Positions 33,911-44,118 are shown, counted from the first letter of the stretch. The stretch is DNA of 64,000 nt from CAZGXI01 sp964529715 (GCA_964529715.1 CAZGXI010000023.1:1-64000), one strand, 5' to 3'. Made by a program: numbers and translations. The notes: generated by a model not told the origin, from the letters alone.

Positions 33911-35545
33911 ATGCAAACGATCGCACAATTTGCCAAATCGCTGATCCATGTTGCGTATGACTATGCCGACACGCTCCAGCAGCGCCGCGCGCAGAGCCTG
34001 CTTGTCATGACCTTGGGACTGGCGATTGGCGTCACGGTGGGGACGCTGCTGCTGGCAGGAGGGCGCGTGGTCAGGCCGCTTCTATATCTCGGCAGTATTC
34101 CGCTGGGAAGCAGCCGGATCGCCTATATCCTGATCTGCGTGCTGTGCTACCTGTGTTTTGTTTGGGAAAGGCGTCTGCTCCGACGTGGGCGAATGGTGGC
34201 GGCCTGTTATGTCTACGTCGGGTTGCTATATCTCGTCGCTTTGCTGGCTTATGTGCCTACCGAGCTTGGGGGGGCGTTGATTGCGGCATTTACCATGCCG
34301 ATTGTCGCTGCGGGGGTGCTGCTGGAGCGCCGTCAGCTCAGGATCGTTGCGGCGCTGGTGACGAGCACGCTAGTCGCCATTCTTGTGCTTGAGCAGCTGG
34401 GCGCTCTGGCCTGGGCCAAGTCCGGCTTTGCCACGCCGGCTTTCATGGCGATTGGCTATAACGTGATCATTCTGGCGGTGAATACCCTGATGCTGGGCGT
34501 GTTTGCCGGCGAACAGCGCATTCAGTTGGATCAAAAAACAGCCCTGACGCGCGATTTACAGGCGGCAATGCTCGAAGCTACCGCCGCCCAGCGGGCCTAC
34601 CGGCTGCTCGGCGAAACTGGCCAGGTGATGATCCACGCGGCGGACGATGCCGAACTGTTGAACAATGTCTGTCTGAGGGCGGTCGAGATCGGGGGCTATC
34701 GTCTGGTTTGGGCCGGGCTGGCGGAGGGCGGGACGATCCGGGGCGTGGCGCAGGTGGCAGGTTCCACCGACTCGGTGAGTATTGCCTTCGACCCCATGAC
34801 TTCGCAGCACCGTAGCGCCGTGATCCGCACCGTGCAGTCGGGGGCGCCGTTTACCGCTCAACACCTCCTGACCGATGCGCGTTATCAATTGTGGCAGCGC
34901 GAGGCGGCGGTGCAGGGCTATGCTGCGTTCGCCGTCTTGCCGTTGCGCACCGACGATGACGTGCTCGGCGTGCTATGCTTCTATGCCCAGGAGCCGGATG
35001 CCTTTCAGTCAGCCGAAATCAACCTGTTGGAAAAGCTGAGTGGCAGCCTGGCTTTTACCCTGCTCTCATTACGCGAACGGCGCGCGCATGAGCAAGCCGA
35101 GGCCGAACGCGCCCGGTTGCAGCAGCAGATGATCGAAGCGCAGCAGCAGGCGCTGTTGGAACTATCCACACCGGTGATCCCGGTAGCAGAGGGGGTCATC
35201 GTCATGCCGCTGATCGGCAGCATTGATGCGGCGCGCGCCCGCGACGTGATGCGGGCGCTGTTGAGCAGCATCAGCCACTATCGGGCAAAGGTGGTCATTC
35301 TGGATGTGACTGGCGTGCCGGTGATTGACAGCGGCGTGGCGGAACATCTGAACAAGTCGATTGAGGCTGTGCGGCTCAAGGGCGCGCAGACCATCATCAC
35401 CGGCATTTCTGACGCAGTGGCCGAGACGATCATCGACCTGGGCATCGACTGGACCGGCGTCATGACGCTGCGCGACCTGCAATCTGGCCTTGCTGCCGCG
35501 ATGGCGCGGTTGAACGCCTCGCCAGGGCGCACACTGCGGAATTAG
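33911..35545 (+). CDS. Membrane sensor with GAF and STAS domains
   Basis: The 544-residue protein has an N-terminal block of five or six membrane helices (about 30-210) and a short coiled coil. A GAF domain follows (about 230-385; RLLGETGQVMIHAADDAELLNNVCLRAVEIGGYRLVWAGLAEG), then a second coiled coil rich in Gln, and a C-terminal STAS domain of RsbR type (about 410-535). The STAS phospho-site region reads DVTGVPVIDSGVAEHL, with Ser at the usual Thr/Ser position. This suggests a stressosome-like signalling role, but no RsbS or RsbT is adjacent. The ATG at 33911 has GGGAA upstream; a GTG nine codons earlier is the alternative. Confidence 0.88.
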   Translation: MQTIAQFAKSLIHVAYDYADTLQQRRAQSLLVMTLGLAIGVTVGTLLLAGGRVVRPLLYLGSIPLGSSRIAYILICVLCYLCFVWERRLLRRGRMVAACYVYVGLLYLVALLAYVPTELGGALIAAFTMPIVAAGVLLERRQLRIVAALVTSTLVAILVLEQLGALAWAKSGFATPAFMAIGYNVIILAVNTLMLGVFAGEQRIQLDQKTALTRDLQAAMLEATAAQRAYRLLGETGQVMIHAADDAELLNNVCLRAVEIGGYRLVWAGLAEGGTIRGVAQVAGSTDSVSIAFDPMTSQHRSAVIRTVQSGAPFTAQHLLTDARYQLWQREAAVQGYAAFAVLPLRTDDDVLGVLCFYAQEPDAFQSAEINLLEKLSGSLAFTLLSLRERRAHEQAEAERARLQQQMIEAQQQALLELSTPVIPVAEGVIVMPLIGSIDAARARDVMRALLSSISHYRAKVVILDVTGVPVIDSGVAEHLNKSIEAVRLKGAQTIITGISDAVAETIIDLGIDWTGVMTLRDLQSGLAAAMARLNASPGRTLRN

Positions 35546-35603
35546 CCGCTCATGCAGTACCGCGTCTGGACTACGGCAACTTGCAGGCCGGGTGACGATC
35601 CCC

Positions 35604-35632
35604 TTTACAGGGCCGCCGGACCCGCTTATACT
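35604..35632 (+). promoter_or_regulatory. Promoter of the hisS leader
   Basis: TTTACA (35604-35609) and TATACT (35627-35632) are separated by 17 bp. Each box has one mismatch to the consensus. Transcription would start near 35639, about 20 bases before the leader peptide ATG. Confidence 0.65.
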
Positions 35633-35659
35633 CTAACATAACGACGGGGGAACAAACTC

Positions 35660-35707
35660 ATGTGTACCAGGATTCACGCTCACCATCACGTCCGACGATT
35701 ATCCTGA
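35660..35707 (+). CDS. Histidine-rich leader peptide (hisS attenuator)
   Basis: The 15-codon frame encodes MCTRIHAHHHVRRLS and ends in TGA. Four of the 15 residues are His, three of them consecutive (35681-35689). GGGGGAA (35646-35652) lies seven bases before the ATG. It follows a good promoter and precedes an intrinsic terminator and hisS. The arrangement is that of a classical amino-acid-specific attenuator: ribosome stalling at His codons when charged tRNA-His is scarce would favour an antiterminator (35713-35720 with 35735-35743) and let hisS be transcribed. Confidence 0.72.
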   Translation: MCTRIHAHHHVRRLS

Positions 35708-35731
35708 CCCACCGTTGCGCCGTGTGAAATC

Positions 35732-35764
35732 AAAGCGCAGACGCGGGTCTGCGCTTTTTATTTG
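35732..35764 (+). terminator. Attenuator terminator upstream of hisS
   Basis: The stem AAAGCGCAGAC (35732-35742) / GTCTGCGCTTT (35747-35757) is an 11-bp perfect helix with a GCGG loop, followed by TTATTTG. It lies 24 bases after the leader peptide stop and 70 bases before the hisS ATG. The 5' arm can instead pair with the upstream CGTTGCGC (35713-35720), giving a mutually exclusive structure. Confidence 0.8.
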
Positions 35765-35834
35765 CCGGTTTTCAGTGCCCTCATTCCCTTGTCTACCAGG
35801 GCGAAGGGGAATTCGCAAAGAAGGAGAACCTACT

Positions 35835-37160
<1,326 letters not shown>

Positions 37161-37164
37161 GGAA

Positions 37165-37551
37165 TTAACCCGCCGAGAGGCGTAGCGGCGTGACGGCGGT
37201 GTGATGCCCGGCGATGCTGGCCTCGACGATGTAAAGCCCCAGTTTGGTAAAGCGCGCCTCGACATGCAGCATAAAGTCCAGGTTCTTCCCTTCCTCCACG
37301 CTGAACGGGCGGGAGGGGAGAACCTGTTCTGTTTTCTCCGGCTCGGCAGCGTGGAACAGGCGCAGGGTGAGATCGTACTGGCCTGGCGGGGCCATAATCT
37401 GTGCGAACACGGTTAGCGCAAGGTCGGTGGGAAGCTGCTGCACGGTCACGTGGCTGAACGGCTGAATGAACCAGCCGCCCGTGTTCTGATCCTGCGTGAT
37501 CGAGGCGCATAGCAGCAGGGCGTAAATCTGTGGGCTTAACTGAAAGGGCAT
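37165..37551 (-). CDS. Hypothetical protein, DUF6941-like
   Basis: A 128-residue soluble, probably all-beta protein starting MPFQLSPQIYALLLCASITQD. Central features are GYQFD-like strands (GQYDLTLRLFHAA) and FTKLGLYIVEASIAG. The pattern of a short beta-sandwich with a Leu/Cys-rich first strand recalls the DUF6941 group; this is a tentative match. It converges with hisS, the stops being 4 bp apart. Confidence 0.6.
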   Translation of the reverse strand: MPFQLSPQIYALLLCASITQDQNTGGWFIQPFSHVTVQQLPTDLALTVFAQIMAPPGQYDLTLRLFHAAEPEKTEQVLPSRPFSVEEGKNLDFMLHVEARFTKLGLYIVEASIAGHHTAVTPLRLSAG

Positions 37552-37575
37552 CGCAAGGGTCTCCAGGAGAGAGGA

Positions 37576-38982
37576 TTAGAATGGGCACAGGTCTTCCAGG
37601 CTGTACGGGCCGATAGAAGGGCCAAAGTAGGTCCGATCGCCCAGGTACTCCCAGGTATGCGACCAGACGGCGGCAGCCTCCCTGACGGATTGGCAGGCCG
37701 CCGATAGCGGGTCGCCGGGGATTGTGGGGTTGTAAAACGCCTCCAGGAAGATTCTCGCCAGTTCGGTGTAATAGGTGTAGGGCTTTTCGGCATCCCAGGC
37801 GGCCTGCTGGCGCATGGCATTCAGCATATCCTGATCTTGTCCGTCGCGCGCGGCAGCGTGAGCCAGCACCAGTCGATAGCGGGTGTAGTTGTTCAGCCGG
37901 TTTTCTTCGTCGGCGACGTTCTTTTCGTCCCGCACAATGCCGCCCCAGGCGGGCAGCGTCCGGTCGTCGTCGAGGATGCGTTGGTACAGGTCTATAGCCG
38001 CCTCGATGTCGCCGACGCGCAGATACCGGTCAGCCTCGCGCAACAGTTGGATGCGATAGAGCGGTTCGCTGGTCGGCGTTCCGGCGGGCGCAGCAGTCGG
38101 CGTAGGGACGTAATCGACGGTGCTCTGGGTGAATTCAGTACCGCGCCAGGTCCAGGTGTAAATGGCAGGGCGTTGGGGGCCGGCCCGACGATTGGGGATG
38201 GAGCCTTCGTCAATGATAAACTCGCGCAGGCCGCTGCCGATGACGCGCGTTCGGAAGCCGGCGTTTGGAAATCCCTGCCCGCTTTCGTCAGTATAACGGT
38301 ACAGCGATTCAAATTGCTCATTCAGTACCCGGAAATTCCCCGCAGCGGCATTCCAGGTGATGATGTATGGCACGCGGAAGCAGGCCAGCGTCGTGCAGTG
38401 TTCGGTATAGAAGGCGATCTCGGCCTGTCGGTCGCCGTTCATATCGCTGATGCAGTCGGTGTCTTCAGGGGCGATGCAGATCAGACGCGGCATACTGGTT
38501 GGGGCGGTCGGGGCGGTGGCGATGCCGTACAACACGCTATAGCGCCAGCTGCCCCCGGCAGATTCCTGGCAGCCGAACACCAGGAGCTGCCCCGGCGGCT
38601 GCGCCGTCGTTGACGTGCGGGGATAGTGGAACGCCACCACGACATCTTTGTAGTTATTGCCGTTCAGGTCGTCATCGGCGCTGACGGTGTCGGGGGCGTA
38701 GGGATCATCGGAATCGCTGTCGATCAGTCCCCAGCTGCGCAGGATGCGTTCCAGTTCGTCGGGCGAGCCGCCATCCGAGAGATAGTCTGCGATGAGTTCC
38801 TGGTAGACCGTGTATGGCTGGCTGCTGTCCGGGCGAACCGGGTCGGGGATGGTGACGAATTCTCTGCAGAAGTCCGGCGTGGGTGTGGGAACTGGCGTCG
38901 GGGTGGTTGCGATGTGGCAGGCCACGCCGACCGCCAGCAGCACCAGCGCCGTCCAGATCAGGTTGAACGTCGATCTGTGCAT
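37576..38982 (-). CDS. Lipoprotein of unknown function
   Basis: The 468-residue protein has a lipoprotein signal (LLAVGVAC, Cys22) and a short Thr/Pro linker (TPTPVPTPTP). An N-terminal domain carries two beta-propeller-like segments (DDDLNGNNYKDVVVAFH and CISDMNGDRQAEIAFYTE), which resemble Ca-binding FG-GAP-like DxNGDxxxE motifs. After a Pro-rich spacer comes a helical repeat region (YLRVGDIEAAIDLYQRILDDD) of TPR type. It is likely anchored at the outer face of the membrane. Function is unknown. It lies 24 bp from the DUF6941-like gene on the same strand. Confidence 0.75.
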   Translation of the reverse strand: MHRSTFNLIWTALVLLAVGVACHIATTPTPVPTPTPDFCREFVTIPDPVRPDSSQPYTVYQELIADYLSDGGSPDELERILRSWGLIDSDSDDPYAPDTVSADDDLNGNNYKDVVVAFHYPRTSTTAQPPGQLLVFGCQESAGGSWRYSVLYGIATAPTAPTSMPRLICIAPEDTDCISDMNGDRQAEIAFYTEHCTTLACFRVPYIITWNAAAGNFRVLNEQFESLYRYTDESGQGFPNAGFRTRVIGSGLREFIIDEGSIPNRRAGPQRPAIYTWTWRGTEFTQSTVDYVPTPTAAPAGTPTSEPLYRIQLLREADRYLRVGDIEAAIDLYQRILDDDRTLPAWGGIVRDEKNVADEENRLNNYTRYRLVLAHAAARDGQDQDMLNAMRQQAAWDAEKPYTYYTELARIFLEAFYNPTIPGDPLSAACQSVREAAAVWSHTWEYLGDRTYFGPSIGPYSLEDLCPF

Positions 38983-39013
38983 TGCGCTCTCCCGTGTAGC
39001 TGTCTTGCGCGGG

Positions 39014-39754
39014 TCAAAAGACCTTATCCCGAATGCTCGGCGGTTGGCTGGGACCTGTCAGGTGAACTGTCAGAAAGCGCAGTGTTCGTTCCCAGGCATC
39101 TTCTGCGATTGCCGGGAGATATTCCGGGCGGGCTTCGTCGAAGAAATCGCCCCCGGCCCCCGAATAGATCACCAGTTCACGCGCGCCCGCGCCCGTCTCA
39201 AAGGCTGCCCGGATGTCCGCCAGTTGCTCCGCCGGGATGCCGCCGGGGCTGTCGCCGTAAAAGGCCAGAATGGCCGTCGGATCGGTCGGCAGCAGCAAGC
39301 GGTCGTCTGCAATAGCCGGGTTGAAAAGGACGGCGGCTTTGACCTCTTCGCGGTGGAGGGCCAGGTGCAGCGCCAGCGTGGCGCCCATGTTGAAGCCGAC
39401 GGTCGCCAGGTCACCGTTGCAGCGGTGATGTGTCTGGATCGCGGTGAGCGCGGCAGACACGTAAGCCAGGCCGGTTTCGCCGAGCGCGGTCGCGTAGTGA
39501 TTGGCCTCATCGACCGTGCCCGGCAGGCGGCGGTTGAACAGGTCCGGCGCGACGACGTAATAGCCGGCAGCCGCTAGCCGTTGTGCCAGCCGTCGGACGC
39601 GCGGCGTCAACCCCCAGCGGTCATGGATCAGCGCGATGCCGGAGAACTGCCCCCCGACATCGGGATGCGCCCAGAAAGCGGGCAGCAGGTGCCCCTCGGC
39701 TACGATCTGTACATAGCTGCTGGTGATGTGGTACTCCACCCGGTCGCCAGACAT
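39014..39754 (-). CDS. Dienelactone hydrolase-family protein, probably catalytically altered
   Basis: The 246-residue alpha/beta-hydrolase fold protein follows the dienelactone hydrolase pattern: GIALIHDRWGLTPRVRRLAQRLAAAGYYVVAPDLFNR, YGDSPGGIP and EDAWERTLRFL. The expected nucleophile motif GFCxGG reads GFNMGA (N122 in place of Cys). The expected His motif GAGHAFF reads GAGGDFF (about 201-205), so only the Asp of the triad remains. It may be a non-enzymatic or differently acting member. It is preceded by a PHP phosphatase and followed by a lipoprotein gene. Confidence 0.88.
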   Translation of the reverse strand: MSGDRVEYHITSSYVQIVAEGHLLPAFWAHPDVGGQFSGIALIHDRWGLTPRVRRLAQRLAAAGYYVVAPDLFNRRLPGTVDEANHYATALGETGLAYVSAALTAIQTHHRCNGDLATVGFNMGATLALHLALHREEVKAAVLFNPAIADDRLLLPTDPTAILAFYGDSPGGIPAEQLADIRAAFETGAGARELVIYSGAGGDFFDEARPEYLPAIAEDAWERTLRFLTVHLTGPSQPPSIRDKVF

Positions 39755-39814
39755 GGCAGCCCCTTTCCAGGTAGGGTTGCTGCGACGCTGTTGCTATGGG
39801 GATTATACCAACAC

Positions 39815-40675
39815 TTAAGACGTCTGTGCCTGTGAGATGGCCTTTTTCGGGGACAGAGGAACCCAATCGATGATCTGGCGGCGCTCGAAGCGACAGAGGT
39901 GGGTGAACCCAGCGGCGTGGGCGACCTGGACCGCTGTGGTCAGCCCTGCGCTCAGGTGATCTGGCTGGTGGGCGTCGGTGCCGATGACCAGGTGTTCGCC
40001 GCCCATCTCCCGATACCAGCGCAATGCCTCGACCGCGGGAAGGGGCCGTCCGACGGCGCTGCGCAGGCCGGAGGTGTTGATCTCCGGCGCGATTCCGTTA
40101 GCGATACACGCCTCCCACACCGGACGGACCAGCGATTCCCAGGCCGTGATGTCGAACGGCCCGTAGAACGGCACACAGTAGCGTGCGGGGATGTCTAGGT
40201 GGCCCAAAATGTCGAAGCCGCCTGCCTGGGCCAGGTCGGCCAGTTCGCGGAAGTAAAGCCGCATTGCCTCGGCGGGCGTGCGGCGCGTGTAGAATTCCGG
40301 CTCGTGAACGCCCTCATCACCGATCCAGTGCAGGCTGCCGATCACAAGATCGTAGGGATAGGCGTCCAGGACGGGCTGCACGATCTCATGGTAGCGGTGC
40401 ATTTCGCCTACTTCCACCCCGGCGCGGATGGTCAGGCCGCGCGGCGCGAACTGCGCCCGGTTCGCCTGCAACGCCGCGAAGTAGTCGTCGGCGCGGTAAA
40501 AGCCGCAACCGTCGTCTCTGGGATGTAAATCGAAGTGATCGGTAAAGGCGACCTCAGAGAGACCTTGCCGCAGCGCGGCGGCACACATCTCGGCCATGTC
40601 GGCACGACCGTCGATGCTGAGATGCGTGTGTGTGTGGTAGTTCAACGGCGCAGCCGAGGGCAGCGGATCAGACAT
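39815..40675 (-). CDS. PHP-domain histidinol-phosphatase family protein
   Basis: The 286-residue protein carries the PHP metal motifs: YHTHTHLSIDGRADMAEM (HxH), FTDHFDLHP, GVEVGEM, YDLVIGSLHWIGDEGVHE, FDILGHLDIPARY and VIGTDAHQPDHL. Length and motif order match the HisJ-type histidinol-phosphatase, which makes histidinol; other phosphoesterase substrates are possible. The ATG at 40675 has AGGAAGG five bases upstream. The DUF1015 gene ends 38 bp before it on the same strand. No other his gene is nearby. Confidence 0.9.
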   Translation of the reverse strand: MSDPLPSAAPLNYHTHTHLSIDGRADMAEMCAAALRQGLSEVAFTDHFDLHPRDDGCGFYRADDYFAALQANRAQFAPRGLTIRAGVEVGEMHRYHEIVQPVLDAYPYDLVIGSLHWIGDEGVHEPEFYTRRTPAEAMRLYFRELADLAQAGGFDILGHLDIPARYCVPFYGPFDITAWESLVRPVWEACIANGIAPEINTSGLRSAVGRPLPAVEALRWYREMGGEHLVIGTDAHQPDHLSAGLTTAVQVAHAAGFTHLCRFERRQIIDWVPLSPKKAISQAQTS

Positions 40676-40713
40676 AGAGCCTTCCTGAAAACCGGCGGTG
40701 GACGACCCGCGCA

Positions 40714-42126
40714 TTATACCGCAGGCAACCCATCGCAGCGGTGGAGGGCGTCTGCAAACTCAGGTATAGCGTCGGCTTCCAAGACCTCGTCCGGGCCGAT
40801 GGGCAGCATCGTCAGGCCGGAAATCACTTTGGGATAGAAGTCCGTGCTCTTTTGCGGCATCCGCTCGCCCTGCGCCGCGACCGCCCGGATGTCCTCGATG
40901 CGCGTGGGGCTGAGGAAGAACACGAAGTTGCCCTCGCCTGAATCTACGTCGGTCACGGCCTGCGCTGCGTTGCGGTGGTAGCGGATCAGCGACTTGTCCT
41001 CAATGCCCTGCGCCGGCACGCCCGCGATCTGTTCCAGCAGGATTTTGTGCACGATGCTGACGGATAGAGACTTCCAGGCGTGGGAATGCCCGCCGTCGAT
41101 CAGACTGTCGATCAGGCGCTCGTCGCGTAGAGTCAGGACGTGAAAGCCGACCTGCAGGCCGCCATAAAAGCCGAAGGCGTGACCTTTGGGATGGGCGTTG
41201 ATCGTGGCGAGGCAGGCCGGCAGGTTGCGGACCGGCAGGATGCTGAAGTACTGCCCGGCGCGGGTCAGGACTTCCGCCGGGCTGACGGCGGTAAAACGAC
41301 GGATTTCCCGGTGCGTTGGCAGCACGACCAGCCCTGGATCGTCCATGCTGACCAGGGTCGCCCCGATGTAATTGAAGGCGGCGGTTGCCGGGGCATTGGG
41401 ATAGGCCAGGCGTTGGGCGTTGCGGTAGGTCAGGGCCGTCTCATAGCGGTGATGCCCATCTGCGATAATCAGGTCGCGCAGGGGGGCCATTTCGCGTTGG
41501 ATGGCTGCAATGGCTTCGGCGTCCCGGAGAATCCACAGCCGTTGTCGAACGTCGTGCTCGAACAGTTCGACTGTATCCACATCCGGCGGGCAGCCCGCGA
41601 TGGCCTGGCGGATCAGGGTGTTGACCCGGTTCTGCGGGTCAGGATAGAGCATGAAGATTTGCTCCGGGTTGACCTGGAGGGTGTTCAACAGGCGCAGGCG
41701 ATCTGCTTTAGGGCCGCTGTGAGTGCGTTCGTGTGGCAGGATGATCCCTTCGCTGAAGTCGGCCAGTTCGACGGCGGCAATCAGGCCCATGCGCGCATAA
41801 GTTTGCTGGTCAACGGCAAAGCTCTGTTCGTAAGCGTACAGCACGGGCCGATCTTCGCGGACCAGGACTTTGTTCGCCACCCATTGTCGATAAGTGTCTC
41901 TGGCGCGGCTGTATACATCTGCACCGTTGCCGTTAGACATCGACGGCAGGCCCACGTCTTCCAGGTGGCCTGACGTGATGCGCACGATGTTGTAGGGGCT
42001 GAGTGCGTCGTACTGCTGTTTGAGGTCTTCGCTGATGCGATCATAGGGCTGGCTGACCAGCGCCCCGATGTCTTGAAAACGTTGCAGATTGTAGCGAACC
42101 CCACGAAACGGTCGAATGACGGCCAT
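40714..42126 (-). CDS. DUF1015 family protein
   Basis: The 470-residue protein begins MAVIRPFRGVRYNLQRFQDIGALVSQPYDRI, the diagnostic opening of DUF1015 (COG4198). It continues with GIILPHERTHSGPKADRLRLL, IADGHHRYETALTYRN and a C-terminal HPKGHAFGFY / VFFLSPTRIEDI region ending in MPQKSTDFYPKVISGL. The family's role is not firmly established; it is often next to serine metabolism genes. The start is set by AGGAGG ten bases upstream rather than the ATG 14 codons earlier. Confidence 0.93.
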   Translation of the reverse strand: MAVIRPFRGVRYNLQRFQDIGALVSQPYDRISEDLKQQYDALSPYNIVRITSGHLEDVGLPSMSNGNGADVYSRARDTYRQWVANKVLVREDRPVLYAYEQSFAVDQQTYARMGLIAAVELADFSEGIILPHERTHSGPKADRLRLLNTLQVNPEQIFMLYPDPQNRVNTLIRQAIAGCPPDVDTVELFEHDVRQRLWILRDAEAIAAIQREMAPLRDLIIADGHHRYETALTYRNAQRLAYPNAPATAAFNYIGATLVSMDDPGLVVLPTHREIRRFTAVSPAEVLTRAGQYFSILPVRNLPACLATINAHPKGHAFGFYGGLQVGFHVLTLRDERLIDSLIDGGHSHAWKSLSVSIVHKILLEQIAGVPAQGIEDKSLIRYHRNAAQAVTDVDSGEGNFVFFLSPTRIEDIRAVAAQGERMPQKSTDFYPKVISGLTMLPIGPDEVLEADAIPEFADALHRCDGLPAV

Positions 42127-42318
42127 GCCAGACGAGCCTCCTGCTGCCTTTCCGTCGGACGCCGACATGCGATCATGTCAGCGTAAATGATTATAGTCGC
42201 GTGCAGCAGCAGAACTGTAGAGTAGCCTGCCCAAAAATGATTGTGCTTGGACGTCAGGTTGTCGGGCACTTCTTGCTTGTTCACCAGCGGTTCTGGCCTT
42301 TTTGATCGGCGTTCGGCG

Positions 42319-43434
42319 TCACGACGCCGGGATGTCCAGCGCGAATTCCCAGGGGCCGACATGCCCGCCGGAGTCCTGCCCCGCCCGCTGCAACCGTTCG
42401 ACCCTTAACGTCCAACGCGCAGCGTGGAGGTCGTAGGGGGCCGGAAAATCCAGCATCATGCAGCGGCTTCCCCCGACGGTTTCGGCGGTCGGCGCAATGC
42501 CCAGGCTGCTCAGTGCTTCTACACGGGTTTCGCCCATGTCCAGGACGGCCATCGGCAGCCAGGCGGGTTCATTGTCCGGCGGCGTGAAGCACAGGCGTGT
42601 TCTGGTCATCGACGGGGTGATGGAGACCCGTTCCAGCGTCATGGGCAGCCCATTTGCCTCGACGACCGTTCCCGGCGTCAGAACGACCGCCGGGATGAAC
42701 GGCAACGTGAAGTCAAAGATAAAAGGGCCGATGGGTTCGCCGTTCGGCGCTACCGTCGCGCCGCCGATATTTCCGGCGTCGTCCGGCGTCGCGGTCGTCG
42801 GCGGGATGGCACTCAAGATGACCGTCACTTCGAGCCGCAGGTCCAGGCTCTGTGGGTTATTTTCGATGATCGTGGCGTCGAAGTTGAATGTGCCCGACAT
42901 GGACCACTGGTAGATGAAACTGATGGTGGGTTCGCTGCCGTCGTCGCTGCGCCCGCCGCCACCACCGCCACCGCCGCCTCCTCCGCCGAACGTCACCGGG
43001 AACTCGCGGCCCTGGCGGTCGCGTAGGTGGATGGCGTCGATACTCAGCGACGGCATGTAAGGCGCGGCGCTTTGTCCGCTCGCCCCGAAGTCCACCGTGA
43101 TGCGGTGTGCGTCTGCATAGGCCCAGTTCAGCGTAAAGGTGAGGCCGTTGCGGGTTTCGCTGAGGCCGAGCGGAGTCACGAGCTGGTTTTCCTGAGCCTG
43201 TTCCAGGCCGGGATCGAAGCTGTTGAACTGGTGAAAGGCGTATGCGCCTGCGCCAAGCAGCAGCGAGGCTACCAGTAAGGCCGCCGCCCAACTGAACCGC
43301 CGCACTCCCGTGAACCGTCGTCGGGGCTGCGGGGTTTCGATCCGCACCTTGAGGCGAGGCCACAGATCGGGTTGGGGAGATGTCCGCTTTTCGGCGATAT
43401 GTTGCAACACCTGCCGGGCCAGTTTCTTGTTCAT
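42319..43434 (-). CDS. Membrane-anchored protein, probable anti-sigma factor (DUF4179-like)
   Basis: The 371-residue protein has a cytoplasmic N-terminus (about 1-45, MNKKLARQVLQHIAEKRTSPQPDLWPRLKVRI), one membrane helix (about 50-68) and an outer beta-rich domain. The N-terminal segment looks like a short anti-sigma region. Its ATG overlaps the stop of the ECF sigma gene by 4 bp. An unusual run of 12 Gly (GGGGGGGGGGGG, about 150-162) interrupts the outer domain at 42955-42995. Signal-sensing is inferred from context, not shown. Confidence 0.75.
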   Translation of the reverse strand: MNKKLARQVLQHIAEKRTSPQPDLWPRLKVRIETPQPRRRFTGVRRFSWAAALLVASLLLGAGAYAFHQFNSFDPGLEQAQENQLVTPLGLSETRNGLTFTLNWAYADAHRITVDFGASGQSAAPYMPSLSIDAIHLRDRQGREFPVTFGGGGGGGGGGGGRSDDGSEPTISFIYQWSMSGTFNFDATIIENNPQSLDLRLEVTVILSAIPPTTATPDDAGNIGGATVAPNGEPIGPFIFDFTLPFIPAVVLTPGTVVEANGLPMTLERVSITPSMTRTRLCFTPPDNEPAWLPMAVLDMGETRVEALSSLGIAPTAETVGGSRCMMLDFPAPYDLHAARWTLRVERLQRAGQDSGGHVGPWEFALDIPAS

Positions 43435-44027
43435 CGTTCCCCCCAGCGACTTTCTGGCGCGGCGTCCCCCGACCAACGGTGCAGCAGCATCCGCAACTGT
43501 TTGCGCGCGGCGTGCAGCCGCCACCGCACCGTGCTGGGCGCGCAGTCCAATTGATCGGAGATTTCCTCGTCGCTCAGATCGAAGTAGTAGCGCAAGACGA
43601 CTGCCGCGCGCTGCTCCGGGGAGAGGCGGGACAATGCCTGTTCGACAGCCTGCTCGATTTCGTCCATCTCGACCGCGTGGTCCGGGTCAGGGCCGGGGTT
43701 GGGGAACAGGTCGGTGAAGGCAGCGTAAGCGTCGTCCGTGTCGAAGGTGTCTAGCGAAAGATCGCGCTGGTTACGCCGGGCCGCGCGTACAGCAGCGTTC
43801 ACGACGCTGCGCATGAACCAGGGCGCGAACGGGCGGTTCAGGTCAAGGTGATCGATGGATTTGTAAACTTGCAGAAAAACATCCTGCGCCACGTCCTCAG
43901 CCAGCGCCGCGTCCCAGGTGATGAGGTAGGCCGCGTGGATGGCCCGCGCCTGGTACAGCCTGACGAGCGCCGCCAGCCCGCCGATGTCGCCGCGCTTGAG
44001 GCGGCGAATCGCCTGTTTTTCGTCCAA
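43431..44027 (-). CDS. ECF-type RNA polymerase sigma factor
   Basis: The 198-residue protein has sigma region 2 (IRRLKRGDIGGLAALVRLYQARAIHAAYLITWDAALAEDVAQDVFLQVYKSI) and region 4 (SRLSPEQRAAVVLRYYFDLSDEEISDQLDCAPSTVRWRLHAARKQL), separated by a short acidic linker. Lack of regions 1 and 3 marks it as an extracytoplasmic-function sigma. The start is TTG (44027) with no strong Shine-Dalgarno. The following gene is a membrane protein translationally coupled to it, the usual sigma/anti-sigma layout. Autoregulation is likely but no promoter was confirmed. Confidence 0.92.
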   Translation of the reverse strand: MDEKQAIRRLKRGDIGGLAALVRLYQARAIHAAYLITWDAALAEDVAQDVFLQVYKSIDHLDLNRPFAPWFMRSVVNAAVRAARRNQRDLSLDTFDTDDAYAAFTDLFPNPGPDPDHAVEMDEIEQAVEQALSRLSPEQRAAVVLRYYFDLSDEEISDQLDCAPSTVRWRLHAARKQLRMLLHRWSGDAAPESRWGER

Positions 44028-44118
44028 CGGCCCCGCCGGTCCCGGTCAGGTGGATTATCCTGTGATCTTTAGTCTGGCGGGCGTTAAAATGTTTGAAGTT
44101 CGACCGAATGTATGCGCA

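Noticed and set aside
35546..35834. T-box leader for hisS
   Set aside because: No T-box consensus or specifier-loop stem was seen; the His-codon leader peptide explains the region better.
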